From contig NZ_KB907784.1 of the NCBI RefSeq assembly GCF_000382185.1, forward strand, positions 496,001 to 560,000: DNA of 64,000 bases, written 5' to 3'. The notes below the pieces were generated by a model that searched no databases, was not told where the DNA came from, and saw only the letters and a program-made list of their open reading frames with translations. Made by a program: the position numbers and the translations under genes. Of the stretch, positions 18,218-27,651 are shown piece by piece; positions within the stretch are counted from its first letter, which is position 1, and every line of letters begins with the position of its first letter. The stretch comes from Bordetella sp. FB-8. Lineage in GTDB: Bacteria; Pseudomonadota; Gammaproteobacteria; Burkholderiales; Burkholderiaceae_B.

Positions 18218-19899
18218 ATACGCGCGCTATCGACCGGCCCATGCAGGACCAGACGGCCGGGCAGGCCCCCGTGCTCGATGTCCGAGGCCTGAGCATCAAA
18301 CTGCCCGACGGCGGCGACCGGCCGCTGGCCGTGGACTCGGTCAGCTTCGGCCTGCATCCGGGCAGCACGTTGTGCATCGTGGGCGAATCGGGCTCCGGCA
18401 AGTCCATGATCGCCAACGCCGTGATGGGACTGCTGCCCCGGCCGGCCGTGGCGCCCGTGGCCGGCGAGATCCTGTTCGACGGGCAGGATCTGCTCCGGTT
18501 CGATGAGGAAGCCATGCGCGCACTGCGCGGGCGCCGCATCGGCATGATCTTCCAGGAACCCATGACCGCGCTCAATCCGGTCATGCGCATCGGCGCCCAA
18601 TTGGCCGAAGTATTCGACGCGCACCTGGCGCTGCCGGCCGCCGAGAAGCGCCGGCGCATCGTCCAGGCCCTGGTCGATGTGGGCCTGCCCGATCCGCGGC
18701 AGTTGATCGACAGCTATCCGTTTCGGCTCTCGGGCGGGCAGCGCCAGCGCGTGATGATCGCCTGTGCCCTGCTGCTGGAGCCGCGCCTGCTGATCGCCGA
18801 CGAGCCCACCACCGCGCTGGACGTGACCACCCAGGCTCAGATCCTCAAGCTGATCCGCGACCTGCAGCGTCGCCACGGCACAGCCGTGCTGTTCATCACC
18901 CACGATTTTGGCGTGGTGTCCGAGATCGCCGATCAGGTGCTGGTGATGCAAATGGGCAGCAAGGTCGAGGCCGGGCCGGCCGCGCAAGTATTGCGCCAGC
19001 CGCGGCATGCCTATACCCGCAGGCTGCTGGCCGCCATTCCTTCGGACGACCTGCGCCAGCCGCCCGCGCAGCGCGAATCCCACCGCGCTCTGCAGGTACA
19101 GGCCCTGAACAAAACCTATACCTCCGGCGGCGGATTGTTCCGCAAGGGCCGCCGGGTGCTCGCGGCCGACAACGTCGACATCGACCTGCGCCGCGGCGAG
19201 ACGCTGGGCTTGGTGGGCGAGTCGGGCTCGGGCAAATCGACGGTCGGCCGCTGCCTCGTCGGCCTCACGCCCTACGACAACGGCCGCATCCTGTTCCAGG
19301 GACAGTCCATGCTCCCGGGTCCGCGCTTTCGCGCCATGGCGCGCGGCAAGATCCAGATGGTGTTCCAGGATCCTTACGCTTCGCTCAACCCGCGCCATCG
19401 CATCGGCGCCGCCATCGCGGCCGGACCGATCGCGCAGGGCATGGCACCGCAGGAGGCGCGCGCCCGTGCGCTGCGCCTGCTCGTGCAGGTCGGCCTGGGC
19501 GCGGAGGCGGCCGAGCGGTATCCGCACGAATTCTCCGGCGGCCAGCGCCAGCGCATCGGCATCGCCCGCGCCCTGGCGATGGAACCGGAACTGCTGGTGG
19601 CCGACGAGCCTGTGTCGGCGCTGGACGTCTCGGTGCAGGCCCAGGTGCTCGAGCTGTTCGCCCAGGTGCGCGAGGAGTTCAAGCTGTCCATGGTGTTCAT
19701 CACGCATGACTTGCGCGTGGCCGGACAGATGTGCGATCACATCGCGGTCATGCAGCGCGGCCGCGTGGTCGAATACGGCCCGACAGCCCAGGTACTGGGC
19801 GATCCGCGGCACGCCTACACCCGATCCCTGATCGACGCCATTCCCAGGCTGACGCACCAAGACGTTCGCGACGTCCGCGAGGAGGCCGGCCATGCCTGA
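18214..19899 (+). CDS. ABC transporter ATP-binding protein, fused DppD-DppF
   Basis: A 561-residue protein with two complete nucleotide-binding domains. Domain 1 (about 15-270) has Walker [15 protein letters not shown], signature [12 protein letters not shown] and Walker [13 protein letters not shown]. Domain 2 (about 290-550) has [25 protein letters not shown] and [12 protein letters not shown]. Both domains end with the oligopeptide-transporter tail pattern ([16 protein letters not shown]). The fusion of two ATPases in one chain is known in this family. The start at 18214 is set by the overlap with the permease. The 3' end overlaps the dehydrogenase gene by 8 bp. Confidence 0.92.
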   Translation: MNTRAIDRPMQDQTAGQAPVLDVRGLSIKLPDGGDRPLAVDSVSFGLHPGSTLCIVGESGSGKSMIANAVMGLLPRPAVAPVAGEILFDGQDLLRFDEEAMRALRGRRIGMIFQEPMTALNPVMRIGAQLAEVFDAHLALPAAEKRRRIVQALVDVGLPDPRQLIDSYPFRLSGGQRQRVMIACALLLEPRLLIADEPTTALDVTTQAQILKLIRDLQRRHGTAVLFITHDFGVVSEIADQVLVMQMGSKVEAGPAAQVLRQPRHAYTRRLLAAIPSDDLRQPPAQRESHRALQVQALNKTYTSGGGLFRKGRRVLAADNVDIDLRRGETLGLVGESGSGKSTVGRCLVGLTPYDNGRILFQGQSMLPGPRFRAMARGKIQMVFQDPYASLNPRHRIGAAIAAGPIAQGMAPQEARARALRLLVQVGLGAEAAERYPHEFSGGQRQRIGIARALAMEPELLVADEPVSALDVSVQAQVLELFAQVREEFKLSMVFITHDLRVAGQMCDHIAVMQRGRVVEYGPTAQVLGDPRHAYTRSLIDAIPRLTHQDVRDVREEAGHA

Positions 19900-20854
19900 A
19901 CCCCTCACCATCGCGCTGATCAGCAGCCAGTTCAGGACCGACTACCTGCTGGAGGCCTTCCGCGCCGAGTTTCCCGGCGCCCGGCTGGTCTTGGGCGGTC
20001 TTGGCCGGGCCGAGGCAGACCTGGCCGCGCTCGACGATATCGACATCGCGGTGTGCTGGATGCCGCAGCACGGACTCCTGCAGCGCATGCCCAATCTCAG
20101 AATGGTGCAATCGCTGGGGGCCGGCGTCGATCACATCACATCCGACCCCGATCTGCCCGACGCGCCCCTGTGCCGCATCGTCGACCCGGAAATGGCCAGC
20201 GGCATGGCGGCCTATGTCTGCTGGGCCGTGACGCAACGCCAATGCAATATCCCCGGCTATCTGGACAACCAGCGGCGCGGCGTCTGGCACGAGCAAGCCA
20301 TCGTCCAGGCCAGCCGGCACCGCGTGGGCATCGCCGGCCTGGGCACGCTGGGCCTGCATTGCGCGCGTGCACTGGCGGCCATAGGCTACGCCGTGTCGGG
20401 CTGGAGCCGCACGCCCAAAACGCACTTGCCCGAAGGCGTGCGGTCCTGGCATGGCGACGACCAGCTCGAGGGTTTTCTCGCGCAGTGCGACACCCTGGTC
20501 TGCCTGCTGCCGCTTACCGAGCAAACGCGCGGCATCCTCGACGCCCGGCTGTTCGGCAGGCTGCCGCGCGGCGCCCATCTGATCAACGCCGGGCGAGGCG
20601 TGCACTTGGTCGAGTCCGACCTGCTGCAGGCGCTGGACAGCGGTCAACTAGGGGCGGCTACACTCGACACCTTCGCCACCGAACCCCTGCCGGCGGACCA
20701 TCCTTTCTGGACGCATCCGCGCATCACAGTGACGCCTCACATCGCCACGCGCACCTCGGCGGCGACCATAGCGCGGCAGACCCGCCTGAACCACGAAGCC
20801 CTGCTGGTCGGCCGCCCCCCTACCGGCGCGGTGGACCGCGGGCGGGGATATTGA
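19892..20854 (+). CDS. D-2-hydroxyacid dehydrogenase, GhrA-like
   Basis: A 320-residue NAD(P)-dependent D-isomer-specific 2-hydroxyacid dehydrogenase. The Rossmann motif is GIAGLGTLGLHCARAL. The catalytic triad is visible as arginine in NAGRGVH, glutamate in DTFATEPLP and histidine in TPHIATRTS. The N-terminal half resembles glyoxylate/hydroxypyruvate reductase A. In this cluster it may reduce or oxidise an alpha-keto or alpha-hydroxy acid arising from the imported compound. It ends 2 bp before the regulator gene. Confidence 0.88.
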   Translation: MPEPLTIALISSQFRTDYLLEAFRAEFPGARLVLGGLGRAEADLAALDDIDIAVCWMPQHGLLQRMPNLRMVQSLGAGVDHITSDPDLPDAPLCRIVDPEMASGMAAYVCWAVTQRQCNIPGYLDNQRRGVWHEQAIVQASRHRVGIAGLGTLGLHCARALAAIGYAVSGWSRTPKTHLPEGVRSWHGDDQLEGFLAQCDTLVCLLPLTEQTRGILDARLFGRLPRGAHLINAGRGVHLVESDLLQALDSGQLGAATLDTFATEPLPADHPFWTHPRITVTPHIATRTSAATIARQTRLNHEALLVGRPPTGAVDRGRGY

Positions 20855-20856
20855 AC

Positions 20857-21561
20857 ATGGACCACCCCGACAACGACGACCTCTTCAGTTCGATCCAGTC
20901 GCCCGACCTGGTAGCCATCGCCGAAGCGCGCATCCAGGCCGCCATACTCAACGGCCAGATCGCGCCCGGCGAACGCATCGTCGAGGCCGAGCTGGCGCGC
21001 CGCATGGGCATCAGCCGCGCGCCGGTGCGCGAGGCGGCCCGCCGGCTGGAGAGCGCCGGCTTGCTGACCGCACGGCCACGCCACGGCTTTTTCGTCAGGA
21101 CGCTGACCGGACAGGAGGCCGACGACCTTTACCAGGTGCGCATAGACCTGGAACTGCTGGGTGCCCGACTGGCCTGCGCGCAGGCCAGCGATGCGCAGCT
21201 CGCGCGGCTTGCGCTCCTGGTCGACCACATGGTCGAGCAAAGCTCGCGGCTGAGCCGCGCCGAGCGTGTCGCGCTGGACCTGGGCTTTCATGCCTACATC
21301 GCGGAAATCTCCGGCAACCGCTACCTGCAGCGCCTCTTCGGCAATATGCAGACGGAGGTACGGATGTTCCTGTCACTGAACGAACCCAGCTACGAAGATC
21401 CGCATTTCGTCGCCGAATCCCACCGCCCCATCGTGCAGGCCTTCGCCCGGCGCGACGCCGAGGCGGCGCAGGCCGCGCTGCGTTTTCATCTGGAGGCCGC
21501 GCACGACCAGACGCGCGCGCGCGTCGACGAGGCCGGCCGCATCGCCCCCGAATCCGCCTGA
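20857..21561 (+). CDS. GntR family regulator, FCD subfamily
   Basis: A 234-residue regulator. The winged helix (about 18-80) shows ILNGQIAPGERIVEAELA and RMGISRAPVREAARRLE. The FCD ligand domain (about 90-215) shows acidic and histidine metal-binding positions (DLGFHAYIAE, SHRPIVQAF). FCD proteins commonly bind metal plus a carboxylate and repress the operon they sit in. The ATG at 20857 lies 2 bp after the dehydrogenase stop; the longer frame upstream is a shadow. Likely local regulator of 13841-25032. Confidence 0.9.
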   Translation: MDHPDNDDLFSSIQSPDLVAIAEARIQAAILNGQIAPGERIVEAELARRMGISRAPVREAARRLESAGLLTARPRHGFFVRTLTGQEADDLYQVRIDLELLGARLACAQASDAQLARLALLVDHMVEQSSRLSRAERVALDLGFHAYIAEISGNRYLQRLFGNMQTEVRMFLSLNEPSYEDPHFVAESHRPIVQAFARRDAEAAQAALRFHLEAAHDQTRARVDEAGRIAPESA

Positions 21562-21588
21562 GTCGATACGGACACGCCGAGGTTCATC

Positions 21589-22617
21589 ATGAAAGTCGTC
21601 TACAGCGATAAGCACCGGGGGCACGACCCCCAGAATTTCATCGTCCGCGGCCGCATGAAGCGCAGCAACGAGCAGCCCGAACGCGCCCTGCTGCTGCTCG
21701 ATGCCGCGCGCGCGCAAGGCCACGACATCGTCGCGGCCCGGGACTTCGGCGCCGCGCCGCGCGCCGCCATCCATACGCCGGAATACCTGCATTTCCTGGA
21801 GACCGTCTGGGAGAACTGGCAACAGCTCGATGATGCATCCGAGGAGGTCATGCCCAATGTGCATCCCTTTCCCGGCCAGCCTTTCACCTACCCGGACAGC
21901 CTGGTGGGCCGCGCCGGGTATCACATGGGCGACATGGCCTGCGCGATCGGCCGGCACACCTGGGAAGCCGCGGTATGGTCCGCACACACGGCCACCCATG
22001 CGGCCGACCTGGCGCTCGGCGGCGAACGCGCCGTCTACGCCCTGTGCCGTCCGCCGGGCCACCACGCCTACGCCGACCGCGCCAACGGCTTTACCTATCT
22101 GAACAACGCCGCGATCGCCGCGCAGTACCTGCGGCGCGCACACGACCGCGTCGCCATCCTCGACGTGGACGTACACCACGGCAACGGCACGCAAGGCATT
22201 TTCTGGCGCCGCAGCGACGTGTTGACGGTATCGCTGCACGGCGACCCGCATTTCTGCACGCCGTTCTTCACCGGACACGGGCACGAACGCGGCGAAGGCG
22301 AAGGCCTGGGCTACAACATCAACTACCCGCTGGCGCGCGGCACCGGCGACGATGCCTATATGCAGGTCCTGGAGCAGGCCTGCGGGCGCGTGCGCGACTA
22401 CCACCCCGGCGCGCTGGTCGTCGCGCTGGGACTGGACGCGCACGAACGCGATCCCTACCGCGCCCTTGCCGTAAGCACCGAGGGCTTCGCGCGGATCGGC
22501 GCGGCCATCGCCCGGCTCGGCCTGCCGACGGTGCTGGTGCAGGAAGGCGGCTATCTCTGCGACGACCTGCCGCGCAATCTGGCGAGCGCGCTGCAGGGCT
22601 ACAGCCAGGCCGCGTAA
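21589..22617 (+). CDS. Histone-deacetylase-family amidohydrolase
   Basis: A 342-residue arginase/deacetylase-fold zinc hydrolase. The catalytic features are present: RPPGHHAYAD (tandem His), the metal ligands in ILDVDVHHGNGTQ, the second aspartate in GLDAHERDP and the transition-state tyrosine in QEGGYLCDD. Bacterial members include acetylpolyamine amidohydrolases and other N-acyl deacylases. Between a peptide-type importer and an amino-alcohol-kinase-like gene, removal of an acetyl group from an imported amine is a reasonable guess. Confidence 0.9.
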   Translation: MKVVYSDKHRGHDPQNFIVRGRMKRSNEQPERALLLLDAARAQGHDIVAARDFGAAPRAAIHTPEYLHFLETVWENWQQLDDASEEVMPNVHPFPGQPFTYPDSLVGRAGYHMGDMACAIGRHTWEAAVWSAHTATHAADLALGGERAVYALCRPPGHHAYADRANGFTYLNNAAIAAQYLRRAHDRVAILDVDVHHGNGTQGIFWRRSDVLTVSLHGDPHFCTPFFTGHGHERGEGEGLGYNINYPLARGTGDDAYMQVLEQACGRVRDYHPGALVVALGLDAHERDPYRALAVSTEGFARIGAAIARLGLPTVLVQEGGYLCDDLPRNLASALQGYSQAA

Positions 22618-22621
22618 TGCC

Positions 22622-23746
22622 ATGGAATCGGCGCAGACCATGACCGGCCCCGCAACCGCTTTCGATGCGCTGCCCGAGGCGGCCGTGCTGAGCGCGCCGC
22701 CGGCGCCCGTCGATGCCGGCCAGGCGGCCGCCCTGCTGCGCTCGCTCTACGGCCTGCAAGGCAGCCTCCAGGCATTGAGCGGGGACCGCGATGCCAACTT
22801 CCTGGTCACGCCCGCGTCGGCCGCGGCGCAGCGCTGGGTATTGAAAATTTCGCATCCGGTCGAGGCCGCGCAGGTTGCCGACCTGCAGACCCAGGCGCTG
22901 CTGCACCTGCGGCGCCATGCGCCCGACCTGCCGGTGCAGCGCCTGCATCCCACCCTGGCCGGCGGCCACTCGGCGCTGCCGCGGATCGGCGGCGCGCCGC
23001 GCGTGGTGCGGCTCTTGAGCTATCTAGAGGGCCTGCCCATGCCCAAGGCGCCGCGCTCGCCGCGCCAGGCGGCCGCCATCGCGCAGGTCCTGGCCAGACT
23101 GGACATGGCGCTGGCGGGCCTGCCGACGCACGCGGCAAGCGCGCACCGGCTACCCTGGGACATCCAGCATACCGAGGGCGTACGCAGCCTCACCGACCTG
23201 CTGGGCACGGCCCAGCGCCAGGCCCTGGCCGGGCACGCGCTTGACCGCTTCGCCCATTGCGTCAAACCCAGGCTGCCCGCTCTGCGGCGCCAGGCCATCC
23301 ATAACGATTTCAATCCCTTCAACCTGCTGGTCGATCCGGACGAACCCGACACGGTCCGCGGCATCCTGGATTTCGGCGATATGGTGCAAGGACCCACCAT
23401 ACAGGACGTCGCGGTCGCGGCCTCCTATCACATCGATGCCGAAGGCGACACGCTGCAGGCCATCGCAGCCTTTGCCGCGGCCTATCACGCGGTCCATCCG
23501 CTGCGTCCCGAAGAGCTGGACCTGCTGCTCGACCTGATACGCGCGCGTCTGGCCATGATCGTCTGCGTAGGAGGCTGGCGCGCCGCGCGCGATCCCTCCA
23601 ACGCCGAATACGTACTGCGCAACAACGCGGTGTCCTGGACCAGATTGGCCGCCTGCCGCGACATCGACCAGACCTGGGCCCGCGACGCGCTGCGCGCGGC
23701 CTGCCCCTGCGCCAACAACGTTTTGGACCGCCCTCGCGCGCCATGA
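22622..23746 (+). CDS. Phosphotransferase of the hydroxylysine-kinase-like (APH fold) family
   Basis: A 374-residue kinase of the aminoglycoside phosphotransferase fold. The ATP lysine is in RWVLKISHPVEAAQ, the catalytic loop is IHNDFNPFNLLVD (about residue 226) and the metal aspartate is in ILDFGDMVQGPTIQD. Overall pattern, including GDRDANFLV near residue 55 and WDIQHTEG, resembles hydroxylysine kinase rather than antibiotic kinases. The ATGA overlap with the following class III PLP enzyme recalls the kinase / phospho-lyase pairs that degrade amino alcohols. Specificity is inferred only. Confidence 0.82.
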   Translation: MESAQTMTGPATAFDALPEAAVLSAPPAPVDAGQAAALLRSLYGLQGSLQALSGDRDANFLVTPASAAAQRWVLKISHPVEAAQVADLQTQALLHLRRHAPDLPVQRLHPTLAGGHSALPRIGGAPRVVRLLSYLEGLPMPKAPRSPRQAAAIAQVLARLDMALAGLPTHAASAHRLPWDIQHTEGVRSLTDLLGTAQRQALAGHALDRFAHCVKPRLPALRRQAIHNDFNPFNLLVDPDEPDTVRGILDFGDMVQGPTIQDVAVAASYHIDAEGDTLQAIAAFAAAYHAVHPLRPEELDLLLDLIRARLAMIVCVGGWRAARDPSNAEYVLRNNAVSWTRLAACRDIDQTWARDALRAACPCANNVLDRPRAP

Positions 23747-25032
23747 GCCACACGCCATCCGACGCCGAACTTCTCGAACGCCGCGCGCGCCTGCTGGGTC
23801 CGGCCTACCGCCTGTTCTACGAGCGCCCGCTGCACCTGGTGCGCGGCGAAGGCGTCTGGCTATACGATGCCGGCGGACGCCGCTACCTGGACGCCTACAA
23901 CAACGTGGCCTGCGTCGGCCACGCGCATCCGCGCATCGCCCAGGCCATCGCCCGGCAGGCAGGCGTCCTCAACACGCACACGCGCTATCTGCACGCGGGC
24001 GTGCTCGATTATGCCGAGCGCCTGCTGGCGACCATGCCCTGCGGCCTGGAACACGCCATGTTCACCTGCACAGGCAGCGAAGCCAACGACCTGGCGCTGC
24101 GCATCGCACGCATCCACACCCAGGCGCAGGGCGTCATCATCACGGACCACGCCTATCACGGCGTGACGGCCGCGCTGGCCGAGGCATCCCCTTCGCTGGG
24201 CGCCTACGTCAAGCTGGGCCACGCGGTGCGCAAGGTACCGGCTCCGCGCGCGCGCGGACTGAACGCGCAGCAGGCCGGCGCCGCTTTCGTCGAGGGCGTA
24301 CGCGCGGCCATCGCCGATCTGCAGGCCGGCGGCCTGGGCGTGGCCGCGCTACTCGTGGACACCATCTTCTCCAGCGACGGCATCTACACCCACCCCGCGG
24401 GCTTCCTGGACCAGGCCGTCGCCGCGGTCCAGGCAGCGGGCGGGGTATATATCGCCGACGAAGTGCAGCCCGGTTTCGGCCGCACCGGCGAAGCCTTCTG
24501 GGGCTGCCTGCGCCATGGCGCAGCGCCGGACATCGTCACGCTGGGCAAGCCCATGGGCAACGGCCATCCGGTCGCCGGACTGGCGGTGCGCCCCGAAGTG
24601 CTTGCGGCATTCGCGCGTGAATGCCGGTATTTCAACACCTTCGGCGGCAATCCGGTGTCGATGGCCGCCGCCGCCGCGGTGCTGGACGTGCTGCAGGAGG
24701 AAAAGCTGCAGGCCAACGCGCTTGCGACGGGCGCTTATCTGCGCGAACGACTGGCCGCCCTGCAGCAGCGGCACCCCTGTATCGCGCAGGTGCGCGGCGC
24801 CGGCTTGTTCATCGGCCTGGAGCTCGCCGCTCCGGGCGAGCAGGCTGCCTCGGCCACGCAGTTTGCCGCGACGCTGGTCAACCGGCTGCGCGACGAGGAA
24901 GGCATACTGCTGAGCGCCACCGGGCCGCGCGCCGACACGCTGAAAATACGCCCGCCCTTGGTATTCGCGCCCGAGCACGCGGATTTTCTGACCGAGGGCA
25001 TCGACCGCGCACTCGCGGCGTTGGGGCAATAG
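23743..25032 (+). CDS. Class III PLP-dependent aminotransferase or phospho-lyase
   Basis: A 429-residue fold-type I PLP enzyme. The PLP aspartate is in YIADEVQPGFGRTGE and the Schiff-base lysine is Lys269 in LGKPMGNGHPVAG. The N-terminal YNNVACVGHAHPR segment resembles the AGXT2-like subfamily. Members include true aminotransferases and phospho-lyases that convert phosphoethanolamine or phosphohydroxylysine to an aldehyde plus ammonia and phosphate. Translational coupling to an APH-fold kinase favours a phospho-lyase. It is the last gene of the cluster. Confidence 0.88.
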   Translation: MSHTPSDAELLERRARLLGPAYRLFYERPLHLVRGEGVWLYDAGGRRYLDAYNNVACVGHAHPRIAQAIARQAGVLNTHTRYLHAGVLDYAERLLATMPCGLEHAMFTCTGSEANDLALRIARIHTQAQGVIITDHAYHGVTAALAEASPSLGAYVKLGHAVRKVPAPRARGLNAQQAGAAFVEGVRAAIADLQAGGLGVAALLVDTIFSSDGIYTHPAGFLDQAVAAVQAAGGVYIADEVQPGFGRTGEAFWGCLRHGAAPDIVTLGKPMGNGHPVAGLAVRPEVLAAFARECRYFNTFGGNPVSMAAAAAVLDVLQEEKLQANALATGAYLRERLAALQQRHPCIAQVRGAGLFIGLELAAPGEQAASATQFAATLVNRLRDEEGILLSATGPRADTLKIRPPLVFAPEHADFLTEGIDRALAALGQ

Positions 25033-25088
25033 GGAAACCGGGCTACGGCATGCCAGCTCCGCCCGCCCGGCGCAGCGGAGCACAGGCC

Positions 25089-25103
25089 GCGGATAAAATG
25101 GCC
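25089..25103 (+). promoter_or_regulatory. Probable -10 region of miaA
   Basis: TAAAAT (25094-25099) lies 31 bp before the miaA GTG. GCGGATAAAATG matches the element in front of mutL exactly over 12 bp and 14 of 15 overall. Confidence 0.4.
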
Positions 25104-25129
25104 CGGTCCTTTTCTCACCCAAGCAGCCC

Positions 25130-26077
25130 GTGTCCGATCCCTCTTGCGCCCTTCCCGTGATCTGCCTGGCGGGTCCGACCGCCGCCGGCAAGAGCGCGGC
25201 CTGCCTTGCGCTGGCGCAGCGCTGGCCGCTGGAGATCATCAACGTCGACTCGGCCACCATCTACCGCGGCATGGATGTCGGTACCGCAAAACCCAATGCG
25301 CAGGAGCGCGCTCTGGTGCCCCAGCACCTGCTCGACATCCGCGACCCGGCAGAATCCTATTCCGCCGCCCAGTTCCGCGAAGACGCCCTGCGCCTGATCG
25401 AGGAGATACGCGCCCGCGCGCGCGTGCCGCTGTTGGCCGGCGGAACGATGCTCTATTACAAGGTGCTGCGCGATGGCCTGGACGATCTGCCTCAGGCCGA
25501 CCCGGCTTTGCGCGCAGAGCTCGAAGCGCACGCCGGCGAACAGGGCTGGCCCGCGCTGCATGCGCAACTGGCCCAACGCGATCCCGCTACCGCCGCACGC
25601 CTGTCGCCCAACGACAGCCAACGCATCCAGCGCGCGCTGGAAATCTGCATCCTGAGCGGCAAACCCATGTCGGAGCTGCTGAGCGGCATAGGCAGGAACG
25701 AGGATGCCGGGCGCTATATCACCGTCAGCCTCGAACCCGCCGATCGCCTGGCCCTGCACGCCCGCATCGCCCAGCGCTTCGATGCCATGCTGGCGGCGGG
25801 TTTTCTCGACGAAGTCCGAGCCTTGCGCGCGCGCGGCGATCTGCATCCCGGCCTGCCGTCGATCCGCTGCGTGGGCTACCGCCAGCTATGGACGCATCTG
25901 GACGGCGAAACCACGCTGGACCAAGCCCGTGAACAAGGCATCGCCGCGACCCGGCAATTGGCCAAGCGCCAGATCACCTGGCTGCGCGCGCAGCCGGATC
26001 GCATGCATATCGACTGCATGGCTGGAGATGCGGTGGATCAGGTCGTTGATACCGTGGCCGAGTTGCTGCGGAGATGA
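25130..26077 (+). CDS. miaA: tRNA dimethylallyltransferase MiaA
   Basis: A 315-residue enzyme that adds a dimethylallyl group to A37 of tRNAs reading UNN codons. The P-loop is [14 protein letters not shown], followed by [18 protein letters not shown] and [10 protein letters not shown]. The conserved GYRQLW segment and the C-terminal [13 protein letters not shown] tRNA-binding region are present. GTG is used as the start. Length is normal for the family. Confidence 0.96.
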   Translation: MSDPSCALPVICLAGPTAAGKSAACLALAQRWPLEIINVDSATIYRGMDVGTAKPNAQERALVPQHLLDIRDPAESYSAAQFREDALRLIEEIRARARVPLLAGGTMLYYKVLRDGLDDLPQADPALRAELEAHAGEQGWPALHAQLAQRDPATAARLSPNDSQRIQRALEICILSGKPMSELLSGIGRNEDAGRYITVSLEPADRLALHARIAQRFDAMLAAGFLDEVRALRARGDLHPGLPSIRCVGYRQLWTHLDGETTLDQAREQGIAATRQLAKRQITWLRAQPDRMHIDCMAGDAVDQVVDTVAELLRR

Positions 26078-26220
26078 TTTCAGCGCGCGCCAGGCGTGTC
26101 GCCGTTGACGAGCCGTCGGATGAAAACACGCGGAACTTGGCACAATGGCGGGAAGACAATAGACTGAGTTCGGCGCAGGCGGCCCAAGCCCTGAGCATGA
26201 TGCCGCGCTCGCTGAGTGCA
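26074..26220 (+). other. Short ORF overlapping miaA, HTH-like segment, doubtful
   Basis: An ATG overlapping the miaA stop (ATGA) opens a frame whose first part includes WREDNRLSSAQAAQALSMM. This is reminiscent of an XRE-type helix-turn-helix. Downstream the frame runs through the bidirectional terminator and the antisense small gene, so any real gene would be truncated. It may be a decayed regulator or chance. Confidence 0.2.
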
Positions 26221-26223
26221 CAA

Positions 26224-26266
26224 AAACAAAGAGCCCGTCCGATTCGTTGGACAGGCTCTTTGTTTT
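26224..26266. terminator. Bidirectional rho-independent terminator
   Basis: A 12-bp perfect stem (AAACAAAGAGCC / GGCTCTTTGTTT) is extended by GTCC/GGAC after one mismatch. T-runs occur on both strands (TTTGTTTT on plus, TTTGTTTTTG on minus). It serves miaA on the plus strand and the 43-residue gene on the minus strand. Confidence 0.85.
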
Positions 26267-26278
26267 GGACAAACCGCG

Positions 26279-26410
26279 TTAAATCGATTTCGCGCCGGAA
26301 CCCAGCGCCTTCGCGATTTTCTGATCGGTCTTGTACTGGCTCAGCGCGTACACGGACCCTATCGCCGCGGGGATCCAGCCGATGAGGCTGACTTGCAGAA
26401 TCAGACGCAT
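26279..26410 (-). CDS. 43-residue Pmp3/YqaE-like membrane peptide, N-terminally shortened
   Basis: ATG at 26410 to TAA at 26279 encodes 43 residues beginning MRLILQVSLIGWIPAAIGSV and then YALSQYKTDQKIAKAL. This matches the second half of the Pmp3/YqaE (UPF0057) proteolipid family, which normally has about 55 residues and two membrane helices; here only the second helix and cytoplasmic tail remain. AAGGGG lies upstream of the ATG. The gene follows purM on the same strand after 62 bp and ends in a strong terminator. Confidence 0.7.
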   Translation of the reverse strand: MRLILQVSLIGWIPAAIGSVYALSQYKTDQKIAKALGSGAKSI

Positions 26411-26472
26411 GGTTTGAATCCCCTTTCTTGAAATGAGAGATGCCTTGCGCGCGGCCTAGCCACGAACAAACC

Positions 26473-27522
26473 TTACACCACGATGGTCTGCGCCATACCC
26501 TCGGCCTGCGGGACGATCTCGCCCAAGGCATAAACCGTCTCGCCCTGCTCGCGCAGCGTCGCGGCGACCGCGTCCGCCTGCGCCGCCGGCACCACAAGCA
26601 CCATGCCGATGCCGCAGTTGAACACCCGGTGCATTTCGCCGTCGGCCACCCCGCCCTGCTGCTGCAGCCACTGGAACAATAGCGGCATCTGCCAGGCATC
26701 GCGATGCAGCCTGGCCGCCAGCCCTGGCTGCAGAATGCGGGGCACGTTGTCGAGCAGGCCGCCGCCCGTAATGTGCGCCAGGCCCTTGATCGCGGCGCCA
26801 TGCCTGGCCAGCGCGGCCAGTACCTGCTTGACGTAGATGCGCGTGGGCGCCATCACCACGTCGACCAGCTTCTGGCCGTGGAAATCCTGCTCGGGCTTCG
26901 CGCCCGCGCGCTCCAGGATCTTGCGCACCAGGGAATAGCCGTTGGAATGCGCACCGCTGGAAGCCAGGCCCAGCACGACGTCGCCGGCCTGGATGGACTT
27001 GCCATCGATGATGGCCGGCTTGTCGACCGCACCCACCGCGAAGCCGGCCAGATCGTATTCGCCGTCCGGATACATGCCGGGCATCTCGGCCGTTTCGCCT
27101 CCGATCAAGGCGCAACCGGCCAGTTCGCAGCCGCGCGCGATGCCGCCCACCACTGCGGCGGCCGTGTCCACGGACAGCTTGCCGCAGGCAAAATAATCGA
27201 GAAAGAAGAGGGGTTCGGCGCCCTGCACCAGGATGTCGTTGACGCTCATGGCCACCAGGTCGATGCCCACCGTGTCGTGGCGGTTCCACTCGAAAGCCAG
27301 GCGCAGCTTGGTGCCTACGCCGTCGGTGCCCGACACGAGCACCGGCTCGCTGAACTTCTTGGGCACTTCGAACAGGGCGCCGAAACCGCCGATGCCGGCC
27401 AGCACGCCCTCGCGCATCGTGCGCGCGGCCAGCGGCTTGATGCGATCGACCAGCGCGTCGCCCGCATCGATGTCGACCCCGGCATCGCGGTAGGTCAGGG
27501 GGGCGGAAGTGGAATTGGTCAT
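26473..27522 (-). CDS. purM: Phosphoribosylformylglycinamidine cyclo-ligase (AIR synthetase)
   Basis: A 349-residue purine biosynthesis enzyme that closes the imidazole ring of AIR using ATP. The family motifs are present: [42 protein letters not shown], and [12 protein letters not shown]. Length is typical. It is divergent from hda, with about 130 bp between the start codons. Confidence 0.96.
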   Translation of the reverse strand: MTNSTSAPLTYRDAGVDIDAGDALVDRIKPLAARTMREGVLAGIGGFGALFEVPKKFSEPVLVSGTDGVGTKLRLAFEWNRHDTVGIDLVAMSVNDILVQGAEPLFFLDYFACGKLSVDTAAAVVGGIARGCELAGCALIGGETAEMPGMYPDGEYDLAGFAVGAVDKPAIIDGKSIQAGDVVLGLASSGAHSNGYSLVRKILERAGAKPEQDFHGQKLVDVVMAPTRIYVKQVLAALARHGAAIKGLAHITGGGLLDNVPRILQPGLAARLHRDAWQMPLLFQWLQQQGGVADGEMHRVFNCGIGMVLVVPAAQADAVAATLREQGETVYALGEIVPQAEGMAQTIVV

Positions 27523-27651
27523 GAGAAAAACCGTGGCCTATGTAACAATTGAAGGATTTGGGCAGCAGACCGGGATTTTACGATGCCCAGCCGCATTACT
27601 GGAAACGCCGCCCGATCCCTGCTGTCCTCTTTGAACACCGCATTCCCGCAA

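Noticed and set aside
18061..19911. 616-codon minus frame opposite the fused ABC ATPase
   Set aside because: Shadow; plus strand encodes two complete ATPase domains.
22622..23746. Aminoglycoside resistance kinase
   Set aside because: The fold is shared, but overall pattern and coupling to a class III PLP enzyme fit a metabolic amino-alcohol kinase better than antibiotic resistance.
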